64,000 nt of DNA from Capnocytophaga bilenii (GTDB lineage: Bacteria > Bacteroidota > Bacteroidia > Flavobacteriales > Flavobacteriaceae), in contig NZ_JAGDYP010000002.1 of NCBI RefSeq assembly GCF_017565765.1, positions 310,001-374,000 on the forward strand. Reading direction: 5' to 3'. This document shows, piece by piece, positions 1-9,719 of this stretch (positions are counted from its first letter, which is position 1; each line of letters begins with the position of its first letter). The notes under the pieces were generated by a model. The model was not told the DNA's origin, made no database searches, and saw only the letters and a program-made list of their open reading frames with translations. The translations under genes and the position numbers were made by a program.

Positions 1-1
1 G

Positions 2-3000
2 TACACTTGTACTTATGTAAATCCTAATCTTGAGATAAAAAGTATGGATAGCACCCTAAAAGCGTATGCAGGGGTGTTGGAAGATATCTCGTGTGATAGT
101 GCTTCGCCTACAAAACAATATAAGGTGCGTATTAATAACGTATCAGGAGGTACAGGATTTGGCTATGAATATAGTTCAAATAACGTAAATTACTCTAACA
201 ACCCTGTACTAATGGTAGGTTCTACTGTGAGTGTGGTGTACGTGCGCGATAGCAATAAGTGTGTAACTGAATTGCCTATCAAGATTGTACCTATAGTACC
301 ACCAACGGTTACCAACACAGTCGTTACTTATGATTGTGATGGACGTGGTACCTTTACACTTACTACTACTCCGTCAGGAGCATTTGAATACCATATTAGT
401 AATGCAGCAGGCACTATGAGCGAAACACGTACAAATAATGTGTTTACACTCAACCCAGGTGTATATAGTATCTATGCAAAATACACTCCTGCTATGGCTA
501 CCGCTACAACGCCTAATGTGTTGTTCAACGAAGATTTTGGTACAGGCTTAGATACTTGTGATAGCGACTCGGTATTCCTTACTTGTAACACAGCAGGTAC
601 AGCGCTTACCAATAACCAATACGTGATTACACGTCAGGTAACAGCAAACCCAGCTTTGTGGGTGTCACCTACACCAACTGATGCATCAGGGGTAACTGAT
701 GGTCGTTACTTGGCTATCAATGGGGCTTCTCCTAATAATGATAGTGGTGTAGTGTACAAACGCACTATTAAGGATGTAGTTCCTAATCAGGAATTGAACG
801 TATCGGTGAATTTGTTTAACTTGATACCAAGTAGTTACGCAGGAGGTACGAACCCTAACTTGGTGGTACGTATTTACAACCCTGGTAACTTGGCTCAGTA
901 TGTGGAAAAATCAATAGGTGAGCTACAACGCAGCAATAGCTGGGTAAATAAGAAAGTAACTTTTGCAGCAGCTCAGGTTGCATACAATAGTGTAATATTT
1001 GAAATTAGAAATACAGCACCTACATCGGTGATAGGTAGCGACTTAGCGGTAGATGATATCAAACTATGGCAACCTACCAAGCTATGTGCGGTGCGTTCGG
1101 AAGGTATTTCAGTAAATGTAGAAAACAATAGACAATTCAAAGCTCGTGGTACTGCTTACGATGAAAAATGTGGTAAAAACGATGGTGAAATTGCCTTAGT
1201 AGTAGAAAATGCTCAGGGTGCTACTGTACAATATCAAGTGCGTGGTACTACAAGCTGGACTACAGTTACCCTTTCGGCTACAACTGCTACTCAGGGGGTA
1301 GCTACTATCACAAACTTATCGGCAGTACAAAGTGGTACGCTCTACGTGCGCAAGACTAATGAGCCTACTTGTATGACAAGCTTTGATTATACAATTAAGA
1401 GACCTACTCCTGCAGTGGTTACAGCTACTATTGTAGCACCTGTAACTTGCTTGGATACACACGCTTCAGTACGTTTCACTGCTGAGGGTGGTGCTAAACC
1501 TTATCAATCATTTAGCTATGCACCTACAGGAGGTGGTACAGCACCTGCTACTAAAGCAGCGGTAAATAATGAAGCTGACTTCAACTTAGAAGCGGGTACT
1601 TACCGTATAGAAGTGAAAGATGCTAATGGTTGCGTAACTACCAATACTCTGGTAGTAGCTAATGCTAAACCTCTACGTATAGAGGTGGTAGATTTAGCTC
1701 CTTGTTTCCAAGGTGGTACTACAGGACGCTTACAGGTGAAAGTACTTGAAGGTAATGGTGATTACCAATTCAGTAAAAATGGTGGTACTACTTTTGAAAA
1801 TGGTAGTGTGGCAAGCGGTACTTCTATTATTTATGAAGACCTAACAGCAGGCTTATACAATATAGTGGTACGCGATGGCGGTGCTTGTAATGCAAGTGCT
1901 ACCTACACAATAGCGAATCCGTTGCGCATACAAACAGTGCCTGTTACGCCGCTAAATTGTGCACCTAATAGTAGGGCTAAATTTACGATTACTTATACAG
2001 GCGGTAGAACAGGTACTAGAGAGTTCTTGTGGAGCAACAACGCTACGACGGGCTTCTCTACAGCTATAGGAGCTGGGCTTTCATTGTCATCTTCGGGTAA
2101 TGTATATACTTTTGAAAGTAGTGTGGAAGGTGTGTACTATTTCAAAGTTCGTTATTTAATGGATAATGGCGAATATTGTGAAGTAGTATCCGACCGACAA
2201 GAAGTGAAAGTAGTGAAACCTTACTTTACAACTACACCTACTGTAGAAGATGTAAATTGTGCGGGTGCTACTACTGGTAAGATATTGATAAATAACCGAA
2301 GCATAGCAGGGGGTGTACCTCCATTCTCAATATTGCTAAACAACGGTACGCTTACAAATACACATAATGCAGCCGACTTGGTGTCATTGCCAAAAGGTGT
2401 TTATACTCTTACCATAGTAGATAGCGCACAATGTAAATCGGAGCCTATGGCGGTACGCATAGCCGAAGTGCCTGCAATGGTGGTTACAACTACCCACACA
2501 AGTTTGGCTTGTAATGGTTCGGGAGTACAATTGGCTGATATTACCGCTATGGTTACGGCTGGTGGTACAGCACCTTATAAAGTTACACTTATCAAAAACG
2601 GTACTGCTATCGCTTCGCGTACGGGTGTAACAGCTAACGATATGCAAACCTTTAATGGTATGGACATCGGTAGATACCAAGTGCTGGTGGAAGATGCTAA
2701 AGGCTGTCAGTTTACAGATAATTTCCAAGTAACATCAGAAGCTAATGGTTTGGATATACGCCCTGTATCTGCTCAATGTACTGCTAACTCTGCTGATGTA
2801 GCAGTATCGGTATATGACAGATTGGGTGGTGTGATAGGCAACGGACAGTATATTGCTATCTATAAAGAAGGTATGGGACGACCTACAGGTAGCCCTATTG
2901 CTCCTACAGTGAGCGTAACCGATGCTGATGGTGGTACTACTATTTGGTACAGAGCTGACCCACCTGTAGATACTACACTATCGGATGGTGTAACTGTAGT

Positions 3001-6000
3001 GAAAGCCTCTACCTATACCTTTACATCACTTTTAGGTACAGGACTTACCCCAGGGGTGCGTTATACCTTTGCAGTGTATGACTCTAATTCGGGTTGTTCA
3101 TTCACTAAGGAAGCGAGTGCTCCACTACCATCTCAGTCGGCTTTAGAATCTCAAGTAACATTGGTACGTCCTACAACTTGTAGAGATGCTGATGATGGTA
3201 AGGTAACCTTCTTCTTGAAGAATTGGGGTGTATCTGGAATTACTAACTATAGGATATACAAATATCCACCTACAGCACCAGGATTTACAGATCCTACAGA
3301 CCATAATGGTGGGTCTGTAACTGTGGGAGGTACTATCACACACCTTGCTTTACCTTCAGTAGGTGAAAACTATACCGCTCAAGGTATCCCTGCAGGACGT
3401 TACTTTGCAGTGTTTACTGATGCAGGAACAGGTTGCGTACAGGCATCGCCAGAATTTACCATAGAGCGTTCGGCATCACAACTTACTGCTTCGGTAACAG
3501 TAGCCAAGAAAGCGAACTGCAAGCAACCACAACCTATCGGTATGGGTAGGGTAGTGGTAGATGCTCAAGGAGGTCAATCGCCATATGAATATTACTATGA
3601 AGGTATTAGCTCACCATTAGCACCTGTGCTTTCAGGTGTTACCTTAGATAATGCCTTTACAGCGAATGCTCACGGAGCAGCACGTGATTTGATTTCAGGA
3701 ATGTATCGTGTATACATACGTGATGCGGCAGGTTGCTTGGTACACACTATCACTACGGTAGATTTAGACCCTAGTCCTGCTATAGCTTCAGTAGATGTAT
3801 TGGATGCTTGTTCTGATAACTCCGACTATCCTGTAAATGTAGTGTTTGCTACTAAGGGTGTAGGACAACATCAGTATAAAATAGATGGTATTAACGATTG
3901 GCAAAATCTTACAATGCCAGCTGTAGCAAGTGAAACGAATGTATTGTTGCCTATACGTTTGGCTCCTAATACTTCATCATATACGTTATCAATACGTGAT
4001 GGTAATGGTTGCGAAACAAGCACTACCTTCAAAGTATATGACTATATAAATTTTGACGCATCGCATACGCCAATAGTACCTTGTGGTAATGGGGCAGCTA
4101 CTATTACAGTAAGCAACATCACAGGAGGTACAGGTTCTTACAAGATTAGCTTGTATCGTGTGGTAGATAGAGATTCAAGCACACAACGTGCTGTACCACT
4201 TATCACTGCCGATAACGTAACGGGCAATAGCTATGTAATGCCAGCCTCTACAGGTGATGGTATCAGAGAAGGTGATTACCGCATCAGTGTATATGATGCA
4301 GCTACCTTTGGTACTGCGGCAGAATGTGCTAAAACACTTATGTTCAGAGTAGCACCGCCTGAGATGCCAAGAATAGAAGTGTTATCGGTAACTACTCCTA
4401 CTTGTTATCAAGATGAGGCTACCGTACGTGTAAAGGTAACCCCTGTAGCTGATGGGCCTTACGTATTCAAGATTACAGCTCCTGATGGTTCGGCAGTGAG
4501 CCATACACTTACTGCAAATGCTAACTATGCTACTTTTGCAGGATTGATTTCAGGACCTGTTTCTTTGGGTGGTAAAGGTTACTTGATAACTGCTGAGTCA
4601 ATACGTAGTTGTACAGTGGAAAAAGTAGTAACGGCTACTTCGCCTGATATTGTAAGTATCACAGCAGGAGCTCTTACTAAGAAAGACTACGAATGTGAAG
4701 TAGATGATGCAGGCTATCTAACAGGCGAATCGCTTTATCCACGATTGATATTTGACCTTGATGCTGTGAGTGGTGGTACAGGTATCTATGAAAGGATTGA
4801 GTTTAGAACAGTAGTTTCTAATACTTTGGTAGCTCAAAAAACAGTAGAAGCGGGCGAAAATATATATACTTATACTTTGCCTAACTACTTAACTGCTGAT
4901 ACCGACTATTACGTACAGGTATATGATAGCAACGGTTGCTCTATGACCAGCACTGTAGCTACTGTATCATCTACCTTGATAATGAGTGCAATAACAGCAA
5001 GCCAAACACAAGCACTTACTTGTGCAAACACAGGTGAGAAGTTTGATATAACCGTAAGCACCACAACGGTGTACAACAATGAGCCTATAGAGTATACCAT
5101 TACTAAAATAGGTGAAATTGCACCAATTATAACGCACTCGGCTACTTCGCTTACATTTAACAATGTAACGATTACCGAACCTGGTTATTATGTAGTGAAA
5201 GCAGTGAATAAGAAAACATCGTGTGAGGTGAGTGTAAACTATACGGTGCTTGATCCTCAAACATTGTTGCTTGAAGCTAAAGATCCTCAGCATATTACTT
5301 GTAAGGGAGGTACTGGTGAGATAACCTTTGAACTTTCTGATACACGTCTTTCTGACGGCGACCAAGTAATTGATGGTTTCAACTTTACGATTTATGACCT
5401 TGCTAATAATAGTGCGGTATTTAGTGGTACTACACACGGCACTACTACCCCAGGTAAATATCAGCAAACGGGTATCAGTGCAGGTAAGTATCGTGTAGAA
5501 ACAACCTCAATAATTACAGGTTGTAAAGCTTATGCTACGTTTGAGCTTATAGAAGCAGATCAAAAATTGGATGTATTTGCTGAAGAAACACATAGTGTAA
5601 CTTGTGATGGTAACCGTGCCGAAATAATGGTGAGAGTATCTGGAGGTTGGGCTCCTTATGAGATTACTATTAATGGTGCAGCAGTACCGTCTAAGATATT
5701 AAGCGAAGATGGAGGTAAGATACTATTTACAGGGTTATCGGCAGTGCCTACACCAGGAGCTGTAACCAGCTATACTATTAGTATTAGTGATAAATGGGGC
5801 TGTACTGTATATTCAGGTACGCACGAGGTAGGTATTATTTATCCTGATGCTATTTCGGGTACAATTACTGTTACTCAGCACGCTACTTGTTCGGGTAGTT
5901 CGGATGGTATCATACAAGTAGTAACCTCTACTATTACAGGTGGTTCAGGCACATATAACTATACATTGTATAGAAATGGTAGGGTATTGTTTACCCCAGA

Positions 6001-7288
6001 AAAAGAAGAGTCTAAATCGGCTACCTATAAAAATCTTGCACCTGGTTTCTATGATGTAGAGATAATGGATACTTGGGGTTGTTCGCTTATAGAACGACAA
6101 ATAGAGATAGTAGAACCTGCTCCTATTACTGTTTCGGTAACATCTCAAAACCTACAAGTGTGCTACAAAGGGCGTGATGGTTCTATATCCTTCCACGTAG
6201 AAGGGGGTCGTCCTCCTTATACAGTGAAAGTGGTGGATAAATATACTAATATACCATATCACAATGAGTCTGGTATCTATAGCAGTACGCCAGTGAACGT
6301 TCCTAATATGGTAGGCGCACCGCCAAGTGTAGCTTCTGAACAGTTGCCTGCAGGTGATTATAGAGTTTATATAACCGATAGCGGACAAGGCACGGGCGTA
6401 GGCTGTACAATGTCGCCAACGTTTGATTTCTCAGTTATTTCAGTGCCCGACTTGGAGGCTACTACCTCACAAGGCTATAATTGTGATAACAATGAGTTCT
6501 CTACGTGGATAGAAGTTCGTTTCAAAGACGAAATAGATTTCAACAGAATGACCTTTAGCCTAAATGGTAGCACTCCGCTAATGTTCTCACGTAACAACGG
6601 CGATAGCAACCGCAAAGGTAATATAGGGTATATAGACCAAACACGCTTTGATATAACTGTAGCTACGCAAACTATGGAATTGTTCTATACAAGTGTACAT
6701 TCAGCTACAGGAGCTGTAAAATCGTGCAGCCATACCCTTACTAATCCTGTGCATATTGAGGAAATCTATCAGCTTTCCGAAATCGTAAAAACTCCTACTA
6801 CTGTGGTAAATACACTACAAGTGGAAGGTAAAGATGGTAAGAAACCGTATAAGTATGAGTTCAACGGTGAGTATTATGACGAAACAAACCTTTACGAACT
6901 TAAACTTAACGACCCCGACTATACCAACCCTGTAAGCGGCAAGAAACTCAAAGCCGTGAATGTAGTAGTATACGATGCCGCAGGCTGCGTACGCTCACGC
7001 ACATTCTATGAAGAGTACTTTGATATTCTTATACCAAACTTCTTTACACCTAATGGTGATGGTATCTATGATACTTGGGTGCCTATAAATGTAGAGAAGT
7101 ACCCTCAAATAAGAATTAGTATCTTCGACCGCTTCGGACGCCGCTTAAAGGTATTGAACTACCGAGAGTCTTGGGACGGTAAATATGAAGGCAATGATAT
7201 GCCAACAGGTGACTATTGGTACATCATTGAAATGAACGATGAAAATGACGATCGTACCTTCAATGGTAACTTTACGTTATATCGTTAA
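2..7288 (+). CDS. Giant SprB-like repeat adhesin with T9SS type B sorting domain (5' partial)
   Basis: The reading frame is open from the window edge, so the N-terminus is missing and at least 2,428 residues remain. It is built of many roughly 80-100 residue modules that begin with a T/V-x-x-x-C signature and continue with G-G-x-x-P-Y, as in SprB-type repeats of gliding adhesins. A jelly-roll-like insert lies near residues 170-360. The last 90 residues (from about 7019) contain NFFTPNGDGIYDTW, FDRFGR and WDGKYEG, typical of the gliding-motility-associated C-terminal domain that directs secretion by T9SS and surface attachment. Likely role is a cell-surface adhesin for motility or host binding; the ligand cannot be read. 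It ends just before a strong terminator. Confidence 0.9.
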   Translation, partial: YTCTYVNPNLEIKSMDSTLKAYAGVLEDISCDSASPTKQYKVRINNVSGGTGFGYEYSSNNVNYSNNPVLMVGSTVSVVYVRDSNKCVTELPIKIVPIVPPTVTNTVVTYDCDGRGTFTLTTTPSGAFEYHISNAAGTMSETRTNNVFTLNPGVYSIYAKYTPAMATATTPNVLFNEDFGTGLDTCDSDSVFLTCNTAGTALTNNQYVITRQVTANPALWVSPTPTDASGVTDGRYLAINGASPNNDSGVVYKRTIKDVVPNQELNVSVNLFNLIPSSYAGGTNPNLVVRIYNPGNLAQYVEKSIGELQRSNSWVNKKVTFAAAQVAYNSVIFEIRNTAPTSVIGSDLAVDDIKLWQPTKLCAVRSEGISVNVENNRQFKARGTAYDEKCGKNDGEIALVVENAQGATVQYQVRGTTSWTTVTLSATTATQGVATITNLSAVQSGTLYVRKTNEPTCMTSFDYTIKRPTPAVVTATIVAPVTCLDTHASVRFTAEGGAKPYQSFSYAPTGGGTAPATKAAVNNEADFNLEAGTYRIEVKDANGCVTTNTLVVANAKPLRIEVVDLAPCFQGGTTGRLQVKVLEGNGDYQFSKNGGTTFENGSVASGTSIIYEDLTAGLYNIVVRDGGACNASATYTIANPLRIQTVPVTPLNCAPNSRAKFTITYTGGRTGTREFLWSNNATTGFSTAIGAGLSLSSSGNVYTFESSVEGVYYFKVRYLMDNGEYCEVVSDRQEVKVVKPYFTTTPTVEDVNCAGATTGKILINNRSIAGGVPPFSILLNNGTLTNTHNAADLVSLPKGVYTLTIVDSAQCKSEPMAVRIAEVPAMVVTTTHTSLACNGSGVQLADITAMVTAGGTAPYKVTLIKNGTAIASRTGVTANDMQTFNGMDIGRYQVLVEDAKGCQFTDNFQVTSEANGLDIRPVSAQCTANSADVAVSVYDRLGGVIGNGQYIAIYKEGMGRPTGSPIAPTVSVTDADGGTTIWYRADPPVDTTLSDGVTVVKASTYTFTSLLGTGLTPGVRYTFAVYDSNSGCSFTKEASAPLPSQSALESQVTLVRPTTCRDADDGKVTFFLKNWGVSGITNYRIYKYPPTAPGFTDPTDHNGGSVTVGGTITHLALPSVGENYTAQGIPAGRYFAVFTDAGTGCVQASPEFTIERSASQLTASVTVAKKANCKQPQPIGMGRVVVDAQGGQSPYEYYYEGISSPLAPVLSGVTLDNAFTANAHGAARDLISGMYRVYIRDAAGCLVHTITTVDLDPSPAIASVDVLDACSDNSDYPVNVVFATKGVGQHQYKIDGINDWQNLTMPAVASETNVLLPIRLAPNTSSYTLSIRDGNGCETSTTFKVYDYINFDASHTPIVPCGNGAATITVSNITGGTGSYKISLYRVVDRDSSTQRAVPLITADNVTGNSYVMPASTGDGIREGDYRISVYDAATFGTAAECAKTLMFRVAPPEMPRIEVLSVTTPTCYQDEATVRVKVTPVADGPYVFKITAPDGSAVSHTLTANANYATFAGLISGPVSLGGKGYLITAESIRSCTVEKVVTATSPDIVSITAGALTKKDYECEVDDAGYLTGESLYPRLIFDLDAVSGGTGIYERIEFRTVVSNTLVAQKTVEAGENIYTYTLPNYLTADTDYYVQVYDSNGCSMTSTVATVSSTLIMSAITASQTQALTCANTGEKFDITVSTTTVYNNEPIEYTITKIGEIAPIITHSATSLTFNNVTITEPGYYVVKAVNKKTSCEVSVNYTVLDPQTLLLEAKDPQHITCKGGTGEITFELSDTRLSDGDQVIDGFNFTIYDLANNSAVFSGTTHGTTTPGKYQQTGISAGKYRVETTSIITGCKAYATFELIEADQKLDVFAEETHSVTCDGNRAEIMVRVSGGWAPYEITINGAAVPSKILSEDGGKILFTGLSAVPTPGAVTSYTISISDKWGCTVYSGTHEVGIIYPDAISGTITVTQHATCSGSSDGIIQVVTSTITGGSGTYNYTLYRNGRVLFTPEKEESKSATYKNLAPGFYDVEIMDTWGCSLIERQIEIVEPAPITVSVTSQNLQVCYKGRDGSISFHVEGGRPPYTVKVVDKYTNIPYHNESGIYSSTPVNVPNMVGAPPSVASEQLPAGDYRVYITDSGQGTGVGCTMSPTFDFSVISVPDLEATTSQGYNCDNNEFSTWIEVRFKDEIDFNRMTFSLNGSTPLMFSRNNGDSNRKGNIGYIDQTRFDITVATQTMELFYTSVHSATGAVKSCSHTLTNPVHIEEIYQLSEIVKTPTTVVNTLQVEGKDGKKPYKYEFNGEYYDETNLYELKLNDPDYTNPVSGKKLKAVNVVVYDAAGCVRSRTFYEEYFDILIPNFFTPNGDGIYDTWVPINVEKYPQIRISIFDRFGRRLKVLNYRESWDGKYEGNDMPTGDYWYIIEMNDENDDRTFNGNFTLYR

Positions 7289-7304
7289 TAATAAAAAAGA
7301 AAAC

Positions 7305-7338
7305 AAAAAAAGCTGCCTTTTTAGGCGGCTTTTTTGTT
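7305..7338 (+). terminator. Rho-independent terminator of the giant adhesin
   Basis: A-rich left flank, stem GCTGCC/GGCGGC with one G-U pair, short loop and a T tract, 17 bases after the adhesin stop codon. Confidence 0.85.
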
Positions 7339-7398
7339 TTCTACAATAAAATATATCTAAACCGAATTATACGAGCTTTAAAAGCTCTTCTGATGCAC

Positions 7399-7434
7399 AA
7401 AAAAAAGAGACTGCCGAGAATCCCTTCTCAGCAG
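7399..7434 (-). terminator. Terminator of the minus-strand small transcript
   Basis: Stem CTGCTGAGAA/TTCTCGGCAG with tetraloop GGGA on the minus strand, then TCTC and eight T residues. One U-G pair supports the minus orientation. Confidence 0.8.
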
Positions 7435-7476
7435 CCCCAGAATTTAATAATAAAAAAGAAAACTTAAAAATAAAAA

Positions 7477-7560
7477 TTATGAAAAAAACTTTTTTTTTAC
7501 AATTTTACTTTTTACCACACAATTTTGATAGTTTGGTAACGGTTTATGAAAAAGTCTCAT
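7477..7560 (-). CDS. Possible 27-residue micropeptide
   Basis: ATG at 7560 starts about 10 bases after the predicted transcription start and runs 27 codons to TAA. The product begins MRLFHKPLPNYQN and ends KKKFFS; it is basic and has no hydrophobic segment, so it is not a typical membrane micropeptide. It is unlike any family I know. Support comes only from its position between a promoter and a terminator; the ORF could be fortuitous in a non-coding RNA. Confidence 0.3.
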   Translation of the reverse strand: MRLFHKPLPNYQNCVVKSKIVKKKFFS

Positions 7561-7575
7561 ATCTTTTTAACGCTG

Positions 7576-7606
7576 CAAAGATACGCTAATTTTATGAACT
7601 ACCAAA
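7576..7606 (-). promoter_or_regulatory. Promoter of the minus-strand small transcript
   Basis: TTTG (7606-7603), 19 bases, then TATCTTTG (7583-7576) on the minus strand: a close match to the Bacteroidota -33/-7 consensus. Confidence 0.7.
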
Positions 7607-7891
7607 AAATCTCTTAAAAAATATTTAAAAATATTATCGTATTCTAAAAAACATCCCATTTTTACAATGATTTTTTCGTATTTATTCGCTAATATTCTAC
7701 TTTTTTTCTTTATAAAGACTTCTTTTTAATAAATAAAAACTAAACATATCATTAAAAATATAATAATAATGCAAAGAGTGTTAAAGTTTATTTTCTGCCT
7801 AAAATAATTCTTGTTTTTTCCTATCAAACCCCATTATAACCTTATTAATAAAAAAGATACAAAATTCTTTTATTATCTTAATTCTTTTTCT

Positions 7892-7899
7892 TACCTTTG
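7892..7899 (+). promoter_or_regulatory. -7 box of ric/scdA
   Basis: TACCTTTG matches the TAnnTTTG element, 20 bases before the ATG of the iron-sulfur repair gene. Confidence 0.65.
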
Positions 7900-7919
7900 C
7901 ACCATTAAATAATAACACT

Positions 7920-8642
7920 ATGAATTTTGATAACAAAACTATCGGAGAAATAGTAGCTGACGACTTCCGTACAGCTGCCATATTTAAAAAACACAACGTA
8001 GACTTCTGCTGCAAAGGCGGACGTACTATTGACGAGGCTTGTGAGAAAAAAAATATAGACAAACAAGCGCTTATTAACGACCTACAATCATTGCCAAGCG
8101 GTAATAGCAATGAAGTAGATGTACGCGACTGGCCGCTCGACCTCCTCGCTAATTACATCGTGCGCATTCACCACCAATACGTGCGCGACAAAACTCTTAT
8201 GCTACTGCAGTTCCTCGATAAAATCGCTAAGGTACACGGCGACCACCACCCCGAGCTACACGAAATAAACCGCATATTCCAAGAAAGTGCCCGCGACCTT
8301 GCTTCGCACTTCGTAAAAGAAGAAAACGTACTGTTCCCTTATATAGAACAGCTCGTGCGTGCTAAGCAATCAGGGCAACCTTTAGGAGAAATACCTTTCG
8401 GTACTGTTGAAAATCCTGTGGCTATGATGATGCACGAGCATAGCGTAGAAGGCGACCGCTTTGAGGAAATTGTAAAGCTTACCAATAACTACACTATTCC
8501 TGCAGATGCTTGTAACACCTACCGCGTGAGCTTCCAAATGCTACAAGAGTTCGAAAACGACCTCAATAGGCATATTCACTTAGAAAACAATATCCTTTTC
8601 CCTAAAGCTATTGCTTTAGAAAAAGAATTGCGTGGCAAATAG
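7920..8642 (+). CDS. ric: Iron-sulfur cluster repair di-iron protein Ric/ScdA
   Basis: A 240-residue protein of the RIC/YtfE/ScdA family, which repairs Fe-S clusters damaged by nitric oxide or oxidants. The N-terminal ScdA_N domain (about 1-70) holds the conserved DFCCKGG cysteines. The C-terminal hemerythrin-like domain (about 80-235) has the di-iron histidines and acids: RIHHQYVRD, SHFVKEENVLFPY, MMMHEHS and HIHLENNILFP. It is monocistronic, with its own -7 box upstream and a strong bidirectional terminator downstream. Length fits the family. Acts in the cytoplasm. Confidence 0.92.
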   Translation: MNFDNKTIGEIVADDFRTAAIFKKHNVDFCCKGGRTIDEACEKKNIDKQALINDLQSLPSGNSNEVDVRDWPLDLLANYIVRIHHQYVRDKTLMLLQFLDKIAKVHGDHHPELHEINRIFQESARDLASHFVKEENVLFPYIEQLVRAKQSGQPLGEIPFGTVENPVAMMMHEHSVEGDRFEEIVKLTNNYTIPADACNTYRVSFQMLQEFENDLNRHIHLENNILFPKAIALEKELRGK

Positions 8643-8660
8643 TAATACTTAACCATTTAC

Positions 8661-8705
8661 AAAAAAGACAGCCAAAGTTTGCCTAAACTTTGGCTGTCTT
8701 TTTTT
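8661..8705. terminator. Bidirectional terminator between ric and the PAP2 gene
   Basis: A perfect 14-bp stem GACAGCCAAAGTTT with loop GCCT (8667-8698), A tract on the left and T7 on the right. It can end both the plus-strand ric and the convergent minus-strand gene. Confidence 0.9.
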
Positions 8706-8722
8706 ACTTGCGTTCTTCACGC

Positions 8723-9718
8723 TCAAAATTGCACATTTACTCCTAATAGTGCATACCCATCATACGTACGCCCACTACACCACTGCCACTTGTATCGTTG
8801 TTTTTCAAGTATTTTAGCAGTGTTATTAGCTTCATTGTCATATTCCTTGGTAATACGCCTATCTGCAATAGTTTTGCCCGTAATATAGCCTAAAAATAAG
8901 GCGATAGGATAATCAGAAGCCCAATGCACCTTGCTTTGCATCATCTCGTAGCACATTAGCCCCAAAGCAGTGTACCCCACAGGGCGTATCCATCGCTGGC
9001 GCGGATAGTTCTCAATAAGTACCGTTAGTGCCGACATTGCCGTAGTTAAATGCCCCGAAGGCATCGCATCGTATAGCGGAGTATGCTCCTGATACGCCTT
9101 AAAACTCGGTGCAAACGTCCATCTACTATGCCACCTGCCTGCTTCAGCCGTAATAAACGGACTTTCACGCCCCGTGAGCCGCTTAAAAGGCTGTACAAAA
9201 GCCCCCGATACCAAGATACTTTCCAATAATTGTAACGATACACTCTTGGCGCGATAATTATCGGTAATGAGTCCATAGGTAGCCAGCCCTCCGCTGATGA
9301 TAATAAAAGTAGTACCATTCCCTACAAAATATAAAGCCGAATTTACATCCGCAGGCACAATCTTCAAGAATCCTAATTTTTTATACGTATGCGCTTCGCT
9401 GAAACCTATGGCTTCCCCTAAATTTCTGCTTTCGCGAATAAGCCAAGGGTCAGCAGGCAATATAGCCAACGTAGCCCCCAAAGCCCCCAGCCCGTAAGGA
9501 TAATACTTGCGCGAAACCATACTGCTGGCAGATTTGCCTATGTTGCGCGGCAACTTATCTACCAAGTGTATCAAGCGTGGTTTTTTATATACATACGTAA
9601 CCCCATCGCCCACCTCATAACGCTGGGTAGGGGCAGAGCTTACCCCCAGCGTATCAGCCTCTTGCGCCATAACACAACTGCTCGCAATACATAACAATCT
9701 CAAAAAAGTCTTTTTCAT
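8723..9718 (-). CDS. PAP2-family phosphatase, exported
   Basis: A 331-residue protein starting MKKTFLRLL with a cleavable signal peptide (about 1-19, ending VMAQ). The PAP2 phosphatase signature is present in its three parts: KRLTGRESP, YDAMPSGHLTTA and SKVHWASDYPIA, giving the catalytic histidines and aspartate. Likely dephosphorylates a lipid or prenyl phosphate on the periplasmic side. I chose ATG 9718 because upstream residues lack a signal peptide and lie inside tamL. Only one base separates it from the tamL stop, so translation is probably coupled. Substrate unknown. Confidence 0.85.
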   Translation of the reverse strand: MKKTFLRLLCIASSCVMAQEADTLGVSSAPTQRYEVGDGVTYVYKKPRLIHLVDKLPRNIGKSASSMVSRKYYPYGLGALGATLAILPADPWLIRESRNLGEAIGFSEAHTYKKLGFLKIVPADVNSALYFVGNGTTFIIISGGLATYGLITDNYRAKSVSLQLLESILVSGAFVQPFKRLTGRESPFITAEAGRWHSRWTFAPSFKAYQEHTPLYDAMPSGHLTTAMSALTVLIENYPRQRWIRPVGYTALGLMCYEMMQSKVHWASDYPIALFLGYITGKTIADRRITKEYDNEANNTAKILEKQRYKWQWCSGRTYDGYALLGVNVQF

Positions 9719-9719
9719 A

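Larger units (their letters stand above)
7396..7571 (-). ncRNA. Candidate small RNA / short leader transcript
   Basis: On the minus strand a full Bacteroidota promoter (TTTG at 7606-7603, 19-base spacer, TATCTTTG at 7583-7576) is followed about 135-140 bases later by a terminator whose stem pairs completely only in the minus-strand RNA (the plus-strand version has a C-A mismatch) and which ends in U8. The expected transcript is about 175 nt. It contains one 27-codon ORF. No known RNA family was recognised. The transcript points toward the 3' end of the convergent adhesin gene and terminates before it, so it is probably a free-standing small RNA or micropeptide mRNA rather than a leader. Confidence 0.6.
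7339..7919. other. AT-rich intergenic region with a minus-strand small transcript
   Basis: About 580 bases with no ordinary gene. The left half carries the minus-strand small RNA or leader unit described separately (promoter near 7576-7606, ORF 7477-7560, terminator 7399-7434) and a GAGCTTTTAAAGCTC-like palindrome near 7373. The right half (7610-7890) is very AT-rich and shows nothing I can support except the -7 box of the downstream gene. Confidence 0.6.

Noticed and set aside
4909-6388. Several minus-strand frames inside the giant adhesin
   Set aside because: Low-complexity shadows of Thr/Gly/Val codons in the real gene; no independent signals.
7479-7589. 36-codon plus-strand frame starting MKKTFFLQFYFL
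   Set aside because: It overlaps the minus-strand unit that has a better promoter and terminator; the hydrophobic start comes from A and T runs.
8679-8888. Plus-strand frame of 69 codons after ric
   Set aside because: It begins inside the terminator and lies antisense to the PAP2 gene; no promoter.
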